From contig CAWUER010000514.1 of NCBI GenBank assembly GCA_963921195.1, forward strand, positions 2,790,001-2,854,000: a stretch of DNA of 64,000 nucleotides. Reading direction: 5' to 3'. Positions 10,961 to 25,700 of this stretch are shown one piece after another (the first letter of the stretch is position 1; each line of letters opens with the position of its first letter). A program made the translations under genes and the position numbers. Below the pieces are notes generated by a model. It was given only the letters and a program-made list of their open reading frames with translations, was not told the origin of the DNA and did not search any database. The stretch comes from Pegoplata infirma (Eukaryota > Arthropoda > Insecta > Diptera > Anthomyiidae).

Positions 10961-13356
10961 ATTTAAAATCGAGCAATCTCTTTTATTCTATTTAAACTTT
11001 ATTGAAAAAGATTTAAATTCGTGCAAAGGCATTTGAAATCGATATAATGGTAACCTTGATATAGCCATTTCAAGTTATTACAAGTAACCCGAAAATATTT
11101 TTGATATGAATGCATAAATATCTGTTAATACTAGTCCGATAGTCTTAATTTTTTTCTGTCATGATAAAGCTAATATACTTATGCCTTCTAGTTTTTATAG
11201 AGTCAAAATCGCATCATTATTTACCGAGTTATAGCAATTTAAAAATGAGGGTCTCCAAAAAACCTTAAATAATGGGTTTCTCATAAAAATGAAAAAAAAA
11301 ACTTTGCATAAATGCATATATCTCTGTAAGTACCAGCCCGATTGTCTCACATTTGGTTCCAGAGGAAAGATAAAGTCTCAATCTTTTATTTTTTTGTTAT
11401 TTTGACAAAATCGGAGCAATAGTTGCAGAGATACAGCCGTTGAAAGTAAAAGGTCTCCAGACTACGAAAAATTACAAGTTTATCATTTTTGAAAAAATAA
11501 ATTTTTTTAAAAATTTAAAATCGAGCAATCTCTTTTATTCTATTTAAACTTTATTGAAAAAGATTTAAATTCGTGCAAAGGCATTTGAAATCGATATAAT
11601 GGTAACCTTGATATAGCCATTTCAAGTTATTACAAGTAACCCGAAAATATTTTTGATATGAATGCATAAATATCTGTTAATACTAGTCCGATAGTCTTAA
11701 TTTTTTTCTGTCATGATAAAGCTAATATACTTATGCCTTCTAGTTTTTATAGAGTCAAAATCGGATCATTATTTACCGAGTTATAGCAATTTAAAAATGA
11801 GGGTCTCCAAAAAACCTTAAATAATGGGTTTCTCATAAAAATGAAAAAAAACTTTGCATAAATGCATATATCTCTGTAAGTACCAGCCCGATTGTCTCAC
11901 ATTTGGTTTCAGAGGAAAGATAAAGTCTCAATCTTTTATTTTTTTGTTATTTTGACAAAATCGGAGCAATAGTTGCAGAGATACAGCCGTTGAAAGTAAA
12001 AGGTCTCCAGACTACGAAAAATTACAAGTTTATCATTTTTGAAAAAATAAATTTTTTTAAAAATTTAAAATCGAGCAATCTCTTTTATTCTATTTAAACT
12101 TTATTGAAAAAGATTTAAATTTGTGCAAAGGCATTAGAAAACGATAGAATGGTAACCTTGATATAGCCATTTCAAGTTATTACAAGTAACCCGAAAATAT
12201 TTTTGATATGAATGCATAAATATCTGTTAATACTAGTCTGATAGTCTAAAATTTTTTCTGTCATGATAAAGCTAATATACTTATGCATTCTAGTTTTTAT
12301 AGAGTCAAAATCGCATCATTATTTACCAAGTTATAGCAATTTAAAAATGAGGGTCTCCAAAAAACCTTAAATAATGGGTTTCTCATAAAAATTAAAAAAA
12401 AACTTTGCATAAATGCATATATCTCTGTAAGTACCAGCCCGATTGTCTCACATTTGGTTCCAGAGGAAAGATAAAGTCTCAATCTTTTATTTTTTTGTTA
12501 TTTTGACAAAATCGGAGCAATAGTTGCAGAGATACAGCCGTTGAAAGTAAAAGGTCTCCAGACTACGAAAAATTACAAGTTTATCATTTTTGAAAAAATA
12601 AATTTTTTTAAAAATTTAAAATCGAGCAATCTCTTTTATTCTATTTAAACTTTATTGAAAAAGATTTAAATTCGTGCAAAGGCATTTGAAATCGAAATAA
12701 TGGTAACCTTGATATAGCCATTTCAAGTTATTACAAGTAACCCGAAAATATTTTTGACATGAATGCATAAATATCTGTTAATAAGTACTAGTCCGATAGT
12801 CTTAATTTTTTTCTGTCATGATAAAGCTAATATACTTATGCCTTCTAGTTTTTATAGAGTCAAAATCGGATCATTATTTACCGAGTTATAGCAATTTAAA
12901 AATTAGGGTCTCCAAAAAACCTTAAATAATGGGTTTCTCATAAAAATGAAAAAAAAACTTTGCATAAATGCATATATCTCTGTAAGTACAAGCCCGATTG
13001 TCTCACATTTGGTTCCAGAGGAAAGATAAAGTCTCAATCTTTTATTTTTTTGTTATTTTGACAAAATCGGAGCAATAGTTGCAGAGATACAGCCGTTGAA
13101 AGTAAAAGGTCTCCAGACTACGAAAAATTACAAGTTTATCATTTTTGAAAAAATAAATTTTTTTAAAAATTTAAAATCGAGCAATCTCTTTTATTCTATT
13201 TAAACTTTATTGAAAAAGATTTAAATTCGTGCGAAGGCATTTGAAATCGAAATAATGGTAACCTTGATATAGCCATTTCAAGTTATTACAAGTAACCCGA
13301 AAATATTTTTGATATGAATGCATAAATATCTGTTAATACTAGTCTGATAGTCTTAA
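10961..13356 (+). repeat. Duplicated satellite block, copy 2 (about 2.4 kb)
   Basis: This is the partner of the block at about 7100-9494, displaced by seven monomers. It shares ttaccaagtt (about 12325), the ATG-to-ATT change before the A-run (about 12391), the gttaataagtactag insertion (about 12778) and gtacaagcccg (about 12985). The only difference noticed by eye is one extra A in the first A-run (near 11291 against 7430), which explains the change in offset from 3861 to 3862. Confidence 0.85.
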
Positions 13357-15384
13357 TTTTTTTCTGTCATGATAAAGCTAATATACTTATGCCTTCTAGT
13401 TTTTATAGAGTCAAAATCGGATCATTATTTACCGAGTTATAGCAATTTAAAAATTAGGGTCTCCAAAAAACCTTAAATAATGGGTTTCTCATAAAAATGA
13501 AAAAAAAACTTTGCATAAATGCATATATCTCTGTAAGTACCAGCCCGATTGTCTCACATTTGGTTCCAGAGGAAAGATAAAGTCTCAATCGTTTATTTTT
13601 TTGTTATTTTGACAAAATCGGAGCAATAGTTGCAGAGATACAGCCGTTGAAAGTAAAAGGTCTCCAGACTACGAAAAATTACAAGTTTATCATTTTTGAA
13701 AAAATAAATTTTTTTAAAAATTTAAAATCGAGCAATCTCTTTTATTCTATTTAAACTTTATTGAAAAAGATTCAAACTCGTGCAAAGGCATTTGAAATCG
13801 ATATAATAGTAACCTTGATATAGCCATTTCAAGTTATTACAAGTAACCCGAAAATATTTTTGATATGAATGCATAAATATCTGTTAATACTAGTCCGATA
13901 GTCTTAATTTTTTTCTGTCATGATAAAGCTAATATACTTATGCCTTCTAGTTTTTATAGAGTCAAAATCGGATCATTATTTACCGAGTTATAGCAATTTA
14001 AAAATGAGGGTCTCCAAAAAACCTTAAATAATGGGTTTCTCATAAAAATGAAAAAAAAACTTTGCATAAATGCATATATCTCTGTAAGTACCAGCCCGAT
14101 TGTCTCACATTTGGTTCCAGAGGAAAGATAAAGTCTCAATCTTTTATTTTTTTGTTATTTTGACAAAATCGGAGCAATAGTTGCAGAGATACAGCCGTTG
14201 AAAGTAAAAGGTCTCCAGACTACGAAAAATTACAAGTTTATCATTTTTGAAAAAATAAATTTTTTTAAAAATTTAAAATCGAGCAATCTCTTTTATTCTA
14301 TTTAAACTTTATTGAAAAAGATTTAAATTCGTGCGAAGGCATTTGAAATCGAAATAATGGTAACCTTGATATAGCCATTTCAAGTTATTACAAGTAACCC
14401 GAAAATATTTTTGATATGAACGCATAAATATCTGTTAATACTAGTCTGATAGTCTTAAATTTTTTCTGTCATGATAAAGCTAATATACTTATGCATTCTA
14501 GTTTTTATAGAGTCAAAATCGCATCATTATTTACCGAGTTATAGCAATTTAAAAATTAGGGTCTCCAAAAAACCTTAAATAATGGGTTTCTCATAAAAAT
14601 GAAAAAAAAAACTTTGCATAAATGCATATATCTCTGTAAGTACCAGCCCGATTGTCTCACATTTGGTTCCAGAGGAAAGATAAAGTCTCAATCTTTTATT
14701 TTTTTGTTATTTTGACAAAATCGGAGCAATAGTTGCAGAGATACAGCCGTTGAAAGTAAAAGGTCTCCAGACTACGAAAAATTACAAGTTTATCATTTTT
14801 GAAAAAATAAATTTTTTTAAAAATTTAAAATCGAGCAATCTCTTTTATTCTATTTAAACTTTATTGAAAAAGATTTAAATTCGTGCAAAGGCATTTGAAA
14901 TCGATATAATGGTAACCTTGATATAGCCATTTCAAGTTATTACAAGTAACCCGAAAATATTTTTGATATGAATGCATAAATATCTGTTAATACTAGTCCG
15001 ATAGTCTTAATTTTTTTCTGTCATGATAAAGCTAATATACTTATGCCTTCTAGTTTTTATAGAGTCAAAATCGGATCATTATTTACCGAGTTATAGCAAT
15101 TTAAAAATGAGGGTCTCCAAAAAACCTTAAATAATGGGTTTCTCATAAAAATGAAAAAAAAACTTTGCATAAATGCATATATCTCTGTAAGTACCAGCCC
15201 GATTGTCTCACATTTGGTTTCAGAGGAAAGATAAAGTGTCAATCTTTTATTTTTTTGTTATTTTGACAAAATCGGAGCAATAGTTGCAGAGATACAGCCG
15301 TTTAAAGTAAAAGGTCTCCAGACTACGAAAAATTACAAGTTTATCATTTTTGAAAAAATAAATTTTTTTAAAAATTTAAAATCG

Positions 15385-18300
15385 AGCAATCTCTTTTATT
15401 CTATTTAAACTTTATTGAAAAAGATTTAAATTTGTGCAAAGGCATTAGAAAACGATAGAATGGTAACCTTGATATAGCCATTTCAAGTTATTACAAGTAA
15501 CCCGAAAATATTTTTGATATGAATGCATAAATATCTGTTAATACTAGTCTGATAGTCTAAAATTTTTTCTGTCATGATAAAGCTAATATACTTATGCATT
15601 CTAGTTTTTATAGAGTCAAAATCGCATCATTATTTACCGAGTTATAGCAATTTAAAAATGAGGGTCTCCAAAAAACCTTAAATAATGGGTTTCTCATAAA
15701 AATGAAAAAAAAAACTTTGCATAAATGCATATATCTCCGTAAGTACCAGCCCGATTGTCTCACATTTGGTTCCAGAGGAAAGATAAAGTCTCAATCTTTT
15801 ATTTTTTTGTTATTTTGACAAAATCGGAGCAATACTTGCAGAGATACAGCCGTTGAAAGTAAAAGGTCTCCAGACTACGAAAAATTACAAGTTTATCATT
15901 TTTGAAAAAATAAATTTTTTTAAAAATTTAAAATCGAGCAATCTCTTTTATTCTATTTAAACTTTATTGAAAAAGATTTAAATTCGTGCAAAGGCATTTG
16001 AAATCGAAATAATGGTAACCTTGATATAGCCATTTCAAGTTATTACAAGTAACCCGAAAATATTTTTGACATGAATGCATAAATATCTGTTAATACTAGT
16101 CCGATAGTCTTAATTTTTTTCTGTCATGATAAAGCTAATATACTTATGCCTTCTAGTTTTTATAGAGTCAAAATCGGATCATTATTTACCGAGTTATAGC
16201 AATTTAAAAATTAGGGTCTCCAAAAAACCTTAAATAATGGGTTTCTCATAAAAATGAAAAAAAAAACTTTGCATAAATGCATATATCTCTGTAAGTACCA
16301 GCCCGATTGTCTCACATTTGGTTCCAGAGGAAAGATAAAGTCTCAATCTTTTATTTTTTTGTTATTTTGACAAAATCGGAGCAATAGTTGCAGAGATACA
16401 GCCGTTGAAAGTAAAAGGTCTCCAGACTACGAAAAATTACAAGTTTATCATTTTTGAAAAAATAAATTTTTTTAAAAATTTAAAATCGAGCAATCTCTTT
16501 TATTCTATTTAAACTTTATTGAAAAAGATTTAAATTCGTGCGAAGGCATTTGAAATCGAAATAATGGTAACCTTGATATAGCCATTTCAAATTATTACAA
16601 GTAACCCGAAAATATTTTTGATATGAATGCATAAATATCTGTTAATACTAGTCTGATAGTCTTAAATTTTTTCTGTCATGATAAAGCTAATATACTTATG
16701 CATTCTAGTTTTTATAGAGTCAAAATCGCATCATTATTTACCGAGTTATAGCAATTTAAAAATTAGGGTCACCAAAAAACCTTAAATAATGGGTTTCTCA
16801 TAAAAATGAAAAAAAAAACTTTGCATAAATGCATATATCTCTGTAAGTACCAGCCCGATTGTCTCACATTTGGTTCCAGAGGAAAGATAAAGTCTCAATC
16901 TTTTATTTTTTTGTTATTTTGACAAAATCGGAGCAATAGTTGCAGAGATACAGCCGTTGAAAGTAAAAGGTCTCCAGACTACGAAAAATTACAAGTTTAT
17001 CATTTTTGAAAAAATAAATTTTTTTAAAAATTTAAAATCCAGCAATCTCTTTTATTCTATTTAAACTTTATTGAAAAAGATTTAAATTCGTGCAAAGGCA
17101 TTTGAAATCGATATAATGGTAACCTTGATATAGCCATTTCAAGTTATTACAAGTAACCCGAAAATATTTTTGATATGAATGCATAAATATCTGTTAATAC
17201 TAGTCCGATAGTCTTAATTTTTTTCTGTCATGATAAAGCTAATATACTTATGCCTTCTAGTTTTTATAGAGTCAAAATCGGATCATTATTTACCGAGTTA
17301 TAGCAATTTAAAAATTAGGGTCTCCAAAAAACCTTAAATAATGGGTTTCTCATAAAAATGAAAAAAAAAACTTTGCATAAATGCATATATCTCTGTAAGT
17401 ACCAGCCCGATTGTCTCACATTTGGTTCCAGAGGAAAGATAAAGTCTCAATCTTTTATTTTTTTGTTATTTTGACAAAATCGGAGCAATAGTTGCAGAGA
17501 TACAGCCGTTGAAAGTAAAAGGTCTCCAGACTACGAAAAATTACAAGTTTATCATTTTTGAAAAAATAAATTTTTTTAAAAATTTAAAATCGAGCAATCT
17601 CTTTTATTCTATTTAAACTTTATTGAAAAAGATTTAAATTCGTGCAAAGGCATTTGAAATCGATATAATGGTAACCTTGATATAGCCATTTCAAGTTATT
17701 ACAAGTAACCCGAAAATATTTTTGATATGAATGCATAAATATCTGTTAATACTAGTCCGATAGTCTTAATTTTTTTCTGTCATGATAAAGCTAATATACT
17801 TATGCCTTCTTGTTTTTATAGAGTCAAAATCGCATCATTATTTACCGAATTATAGCAATTTAAAAATGAGGGTCTCCAAAAAACCTTAAATAATGGGTTT
17901 CTCATAAAAATGAAAAAAAAACTTTGCATAAATGCATATATCTCTGTAAGTACCAGCCCGATTGTCTCACATTTGGTTCCAGAGGAAAGATAAAGTCTCA
18001 ATCTTTTATTTTTTTGTTATTTTGACAAAATCGGAGCAATAGTTGCAGAGATACAGCCGTTGAAAGTAAAAGGTCTCCAGACTACGAAAAATTACAAGTT
18101 TATCATTTTTGAAAAAATAAATTTTTTTAAAAATTTAAAATCGAGCAATCTCTTTTATTCTATTTAAACTTTATTGAAAAAGATTTAAATTCGTGCAAAG
18201 GCATTTGAAATCGAAATAATGGTAACCTTGATATAGCCATTTCAAGTTATTACAAGTAACCCGAAAATATTTTTGACATGAATGCATAAATATCTGTTAA

Positions 18301-19799
18301 TACTAGTCCGATAGTCTTAATTTTTTTCTGTCATGATAAAGCTAATATACTTATGCCTTCTAGTTTTATAGAGTCAAAATCGGATCATTATTTACCGAGT
18401 TATAGCAATTTAAAAATTAGGGTCTCCAAAAAACCTTAAATAATGGGTTTCTCATAAAAATGAAAAAAAAACTTTGCATAAATGCATATATCTCTGTAAG
18501 TACCAGCCCGATTGTCTCACATTTGGTTCCAGAGGAAAGATAAAGTCTCAATCTTTTATTTTTTTGTTATTTTGACAAAATCGGAGCAATAGTTGCAGAG
18601 ATACAGCCGTTGAAAGTAAAAGGTCTCCAGACTACGAAAAATTACAAGTTTATCATTTTTGAAAAAATAATTTTTTTTAAAAATTTAAAATCGAGCAATC
18701 TCTTTTATTCTATTTAAACTTTATTGAAAAAGATTTAAATTCGTGCGAAGGCATTTGAAATCGAAATAATGGCAACCTTGATATAGCCATTTCAAGTTAT
18801 TACAAGTAACCCGAAAATATTTTTGATATGAATGCATAAATATCTGTTAATACTAGTCTGATAGTCTTAAATTTTTTCTGTCATGATAAAGCTAATATAC
18901 TTATGCATTCTAGTTTTTATAGAGTCAAAATCGCATCATTATTTACCGAGTTATAGCAATTTAAAAATTAGGGTCTCCAAAAAACCTTAAATAATGGGTT
19001 TCTCATAAAAATGAAAAAAAAAAACTTTGCATAAATGCATATATCTCTGTAAGTACCAGCCCGATTGTCTCACATTTGGTTCCAGAGGAAAGATAAAGTC
19101 TCAATCTTTTATTTTTTTGTTATTTTGACAAAATCGGAGCAATAGTTGCAGAGATACAGCCGTTGAAAGTAAAAGGTCTCCAGACTACGAAAAATTACAA
19201 GTTTATCATTTTTGAAAAAATAAATTTTTTTAAAAATTTAAAATCGAGCAATCTCTTTTATTCTATTTAAACTTTATTGAAAAAGATTTAAATTCGTGCA
19301 AAGGCATTTGAAATCGATATAATGGTAACCTTGATATAGCCATTTCAAGTTATTACAAGTAACCCGAAAATATTTTTGATATGAATGCATAAATATCTGT
19401 TAATACTAGTCCGATAGTCTTAATTTTTTTCTGTCATGATAAAGCTAATATACTTATGCCTTCTAGTTTTTATAGAGTCAAAATCGGATCATTATTTACC
19501 GAGTTATAGCAATTTAAAAATGAGGGTCTCCAAAAAACCTTAAATAATGGGTTTCTCATAAAAATGAAAAAAAAACTTTGCATAAATGCATATATCTCTG
19601 TAAGTACCAGCCCGATTGTCTCACATTTGGTTTCAGAGGAAAGATAAAGTCTCAATCTTTTATTTTTTTGTTATTTTGACAAAATCGGAGCAATAGTTGC
19701 AGAGATACAGCCGTTGAAAGTAAAAGGTCTCCAGACTACGAAAAATTACAAGTTTATCATTTTTGAAAAAATAAATTTTTTTAAAAATTTAAAATCGAG
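15385..19799 (+). repeat. Example of the eight-monomer higher-order unit (about 4.4 kb)
   Basis: Monomer types read in order are D, B, C, A (cggatc/ttaggg form), A (cgcatc/tgaggg form), B, C, A (ggtttcag form). The next D begins at about 19800, 4415 bp or eight monomers later, and D, B, C, A, A, B, C follows again from 19800 to about 23660. The same order returns in part around 32473-36310 and in shorter D-B-C-A cycles elsewhere. Types were assigned by eye from about eight diagnostic positions, so exact unit borders are provisional. Confidence 0.65.
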
Positions 19800-22700
19800 C
19801 AATCTCTTTTATTCTATTTAAACTTTATTGAAAAAGATTTAAATTTGTGCAAAGGCATTAGAAAACGATAGAATGGTAACCTTGATATAGCCATTTCAAG
19901 TTATTACAAGTAACCCGAAAATATTTTTGATATGAATGCATAAATATCTGTTAATACTAGTCTGATAGTCTAAAATTTTTTCTGTCATGATAAAGCTAAT
20001 ATACTTATGCATTCTAGTTTTTACAGAGTCAAAATCGCATCATTATTTACCGAGTTATAGCAATTTAAAAATGAGGGTCTCCAAAAAACCTTAAATAATG
20101 GGTTTCTCATAAAAATGAAAAAAAAAAAACTTTGCATAAATGCATATATCTCTGTAAGTACCAGCCCGATTGTCTCACATTTGGTTCCAGAGGAAAGATA
20201 AAGTCTCAATCTTTTATTTTTTTGTTATTTTGACAAAATCGGAGCAATAGTTGCAGAGATACAGCCGTTGAAAGTAAAAGGTCTCCAGACTACGAAAAAT
20301 TACAAGTTTATCATTTTTGAAAAAATAAATTTTTTTAAAAATTTAAAATCGAGCAATCTCTTTTATTCTATTTAAACTTTATTGAAAAAGATTTAAATTC
20401 GTGCAAAGGCATTTGAAATCGAAATAATGGTAACCTTGATATAGCCATTTCAAGTTATTACAAGTAACCCGAAAATATTTTTGACATGAATGCATAAATA
20501 AGCTGTTAATACTAGTCCGATAGTCTTAATTTTTTTCTGTCATGATAAAGCTAATATACTTATGCCTTCTAGTTTTTATAGAGTCAAAATCGGATCATTA
20601 TTTACCGAGTTATAGCAATTTAAAAATTAGGGTCTCCAAAAAACCTTAAATAATGGGTTTCTCATAAAAATGAAAAAAAAACTTTGCATAAATGCATATA
20701 TCTCTGTAAGTACCAGCCCGATTGTCTCACATTTGGTTCCAGAGGAAAGATAAAGTCTCAATCTTTTATTTTTTTGTTATTTTGACAAAATCGGAGCAAT
20801 AGTTGCAGAGATAAAGCCGTTGAAAGTAAAAGGTCTCCAGACTACGAAAAATTACAAGTTTATCATTTTTGAAAAAAAAATTTTTTTTAAAAATTTAAAA
20901 TCGAGCAATCTCTTTTATTCTATTTAAACTTTATTGAAAAAGATTTAAATTCGTGCGAAGGCATTTGAAATCGAAATAATGGTAACCTTGATATAGCCAT
21001 TTCAAGTTATTACAAGTAACCCGAAAATATTTTTGATATGAATGCATAAATATCTGTTAATACTAGTCTGATAGTCTTAAGTTTTTTCTGTCATGATAAA
21101 GCTAATATACTTATGCATTCTAGTTTTTATAGAGTCAAAATCGCATCATTATTTACCGAGTTATAGCAATTTAAAAATTAGGGTCTCCAAAAAACCTTAA
21201 ATAATGGGTTTCTCATAAAAATGAAAAAAAAAACTTTGCATAAATGCATATATCTCTGTAAGTACCAGCCCGATTGTCTCACATTTGGTTCCAGAGGAAA
21301 GATAAAGTCTCAATCTTTTATTTTTTTGTTATTTTGACAAAATCGGAGCAATAGTTGCAGAGATACAGCCGTTGAAAGTAAAAGGTCTCCAGATTACGAA
21401 AAATTACAAGTTTATCATTTTTGAAAAAATAAATTTTTTTAAAAATTTAAAATCGAGCAATCTCTTTTATTCTATTTAAACTTTATTGAAAAAGATTTAA
21501 ATTCGTGCAAAGGCATTTGAAATCGATATAATGGTAACCTTGATATAGCCATTTCAAGTTATTACAAGTAACCCGAAAATATTTTTGATATGAATGCATA
21601 AATATCTGTTAATACTAGTCCGATAGTCTTAATTTTTTTCTGTCATGATAAAGCTAATATACTTATGCCTTCTAGTTTTTATAGAGTCAAAATCGCATCA
21701 TTATTTACCGAGTTATAGCAATTTAAAAATTAGGGTCTCCAAAAAACCTTAAATAATGGGTTTCTCATAAAAATGAAAAAAAAAACTTTGCATAAATGCA
21801 TATATCTCTGTAAGTACCAGCCCGATTGTCTCACATTTGGTTCCAGAGGAAAGATAAAGTCTCAATCTTTTATTTTTTTGTTATTTTGACAAAATCGGAG
21901 CAATAGTTGCAGAGATACAGCCGTTGAAAGTAAAAGGTCTCCAGATTACGAAAAATTACAAGTTTATCATTTTTGAAAAAATAAATTTTTTTAAAAATTT
22001 AAAATCGAGCAATCTCTTTTATTCTATTTAAACTTTATTGAAAAAGATTTAAATTCGTGCAAAGGCATTTGAAATCGATATAATGGTAACCTTGATATAG
22101 CCATTTCAAGTTATTACAAGTAACCCGAAAATATTTTTGATATGAATGCATAAATATCTGTTAATACTAGTCCGATAGTCTTAATTTTTTTCTGTCATGA
22201 TAAAGCTAATATACTTATGCCTTCTAGTTTTTATAGAGTCAAAATCGGATCATTATTTACCGAGTTATAGCAATTTAAAAATTAGGGTCTCCAAAAAACC
22301 TTAAATAATGGGTTTCTCATAAAAATGAAAAAAAAAACTTTGCATAAATGCATATATCTCTGTAAGTACCAGCCCGATTGTCTCACATTTGGTTCCAGAG
22401 GAAAGATAAAGTCTCAATCTTTTATTTTTTTGTTATTTTGACAAAATCGGAGCAATAGTTGCAGAGATACAGCCGTTGAAAGTAAAAGGTCTCCAGACTA
22501 CGAAAAATTACAAGTTTATCATTTTTGAAAAAATAAATTTTTTTAAAAATTTAAAATCGAGCAATCTCTTTTATTCTATTTAAACTTTATTCAAAAAGAT
22601 TTAAATTCGTGCAAAGGCATTTGAAATCGAAATAATGGTAACCTTGATATAGCCATTTCAAGTTATTACAAGTAACCCGAAAATATTTTTGAAATTAATG

Positions 22701-25700
22701 CATAAATATCTGTTAATACTAGTCCGATAGTCTTAATTTTTTTCTGTCATGATAAAGCTAATATACTTATGCCTTCTAGTTTTTATAGAGTCAAAATCGG
22801 ATCATTATTTACCGAGTTATAGCAATTTAAAAATAAAGGTCTCCAAAAAACCTTAAATAATGGGTTTCTTATAAAAATGAGAAAAAAAACTTTGCATAAA
22901 TGCATATATCTCTGTAAGTACCAGCCCGATTGTCTCACATTTGGTTCCAGAGGAAAGATAAAGTCTCAATCTTTTATTTTTTTGTTATTTTGACAAAATC
23001 GGAGCAATAGTTGCAGAGATACAGCCGTTGAAAGTAAAAGGTCTCCAGACTACGAAAAATTACAAGTTTATCATTTTTGAAAAAATAAATTTTTTTTAAA
23101 ATTTAAAATCGAGCAATCTCTTTTATTCTATTTAAACTTTATTGAAAAAGATTTAAATTCGTGCGAAGGCATTTGAAATCGAAATAATGGTAACCTTGAT
23201 ATAGCCATTTCAAGTTATTACAAGTAACCCGAAAATATTTTTGATATGAATGCATAAATATCTGTTAATACTAGTCTGATAGTCTTAAATTTTTTCTGTC
23301 ATGATAAAGCTAATATACTTATGCATTCTAGTTTTTATAGAGTCAAAATCGCATCATTATTTACCGAGTTATAGCAATTTAAAAATTAGGGTCTCCAAAA
23401 AACCTTAAATAATGGGTTTCTCATAAAAATGAAAAAAAAACTTTGCATAAATGCATATATCTCTGTAAGTACCAGCCCGATTGTCTCACATTTGGTTCCA
23501 GAGGAAAGATAAAGTCTCAATCTTTTATTTTTTTGTTATTTTGACAAAATCGGAGCAATAGTTGCAGAGATACAGCCGTTGAAAGTAAAAGGTCTCCAGA
23601 CTACGAAAAATTACAAGTTTATCATTTTTGAAAAAATAAATTTTTTTAAAAATTTAAAATCGAGCAATCTCTTTTATTCTATTTAAACTTTATTGAAAAA
23701 GATTTAAATTTGTGCAAAGGCATTAGAAAACGATAGAATGGTAACCTTGATATAGCCATTTCAAGTTATTACAAGTAACCCGAAAATATTTTTGATATGA
23801 ATGCATAAATATCTGTTAATACTAGTCTGATAGTCTAAAATTTTTTCTGTCATGATAAAGCTAATATACTTATGCATTCTAGTTTTTATAGAGTCAAAAT
23901 CGCATCATTATTTACCGAGTTATAGCAATTTAAAAATGAGGGTCTCCAAAAAACCTTAAATAATGGGTTTCTCATAAAAATGAAAAAAAAAAACTTTGCA
24001 TAAATGCATATGTCTCTGTAAGTACCAGCCCGATTGTCTCACATTTGGTTCCAGAGGAAAGATAAAGTCTCAATCTTTTATTTTTTTGTTATTTTGACAA
24101 AATCGGAGCAATAGTTGCAGAGATACAGCCGTTGAAAGTAAAAGGTCTCCAGACTACGAAAAATTACATGTTTATCATTTTTGAAAAAATTAATTTTTTT
24201 AAAAATTTAAAATCGAGCAATCTCTTTTATTCTATTTAAACTTTATTGAAAAAGATTTAAATTCGTGCAAAGGCATTTGAAATCGAAATAATGGTAACCT
24301 TGATATAGCCATTTCAAGTTATTACAAGTTACCCGAAAATATTTTTGACATGAATGCATAAATATCTGTTAATACTAGTCCGATAGTCTTAATTTTTTTC
24401 TGTCATGATAAAGCTAATATACTTATGCCTTCTAGTTTTTATAGAGTCAAAATCGGATCATTATTTACCGAGTTATAGCAATTTAAAAATTAGGGTCTCC
24501 AAAAAACCTTAAATAATGGGTTTCTCATAAAAATGAAAAAAAAACTTTGCATAAATGCATATATCTCTGTAAGTACCAGCCCGATTGTCTCACATTTGGT
24601 TCCAGAGGAAAGATAAAGTCTCAATCTTTTATTTTTTTGTTATTTTGACAAAATCGGAGCAATAGTTGCAGAGATACAGCCGTTGAAAGTAAAAGGTCTC
24701 CAGACTACGAAAAATTGCAAGTTTATCATTTTTGAAAAAATAATTTTTTTTAAAAATTTAAAATCGAGCAATCTCTTTTATTCTATTTAAACTTTATTGA
24801 AAAAGATTTAAATTCGTGCGAAGGCATTTGAAATCGAAATAATGGTAACCTTGATATAGCCATTTCAAGTTATTACAAGTAACCCGAAAATATTTTTGAT
24901 ATGAATGCATAAATATCTGTTAATACTAGTCTGATAGTCTTAAATTTTTTCTGTCATGATAAAGCTAATATACTTATGCATTCTAGTTTTTATAGAGTCA
25001 AAATCGCATCATTATTTACCGAGTTATAGCAATTTAAAAATTAGGGTCTCCAAAAAACCTTAAATAATGGGTTTCTCATAAAAATGAAAAAAACACTTTG
25101 CATAAATGCATATATCTCTGTAAGTACCAGCCCGATTGTCTCACATTTGGTTCCAGAGGAAAGATAAAGTCTCAGTCTTTTATTTTTTTGTTATTTTGAC
25201 AAAAACGGAGCAATAGTTGCAGAGATACAGCCGTTGAAAGTAAAAGGGTTCCAGACTACGAAAAATTACAAGTTTATCATTTTTGAAAAAATAAATTTTT
25301 TTAAAAATTTAAAATCGAGCAATCTCTTTTATTCTATTTAAACTTTATTGAAAAAGATTTAAATTCGTGCAAAGGCATTTGAAATCGATATAATGGTAAC
25401 CTTGATATAGCCATTTCAAGTTATTACAAGTAACCCGAAAATATTTTTGATATGAATGCATAAATATCTGTTAATACTAGTCCGATAGTCTTAATTTTTT
25501 TCTGTCATGATAAAGCTAATATACTTATGCCTTCTAGTTTTTATAGAGTCAAAATCGGATCATTATTTACCGAGTTATAGCAATTTAAAAATGAGGGTCT
25601 CCAAAAAACCTTAAATAATGGGTTTCTCATAAAAATGAAAAAAAAACTTTGCATAAATGCATATATCTCTGTAAGTACCAGCCCGATTGTCTCACATTTG

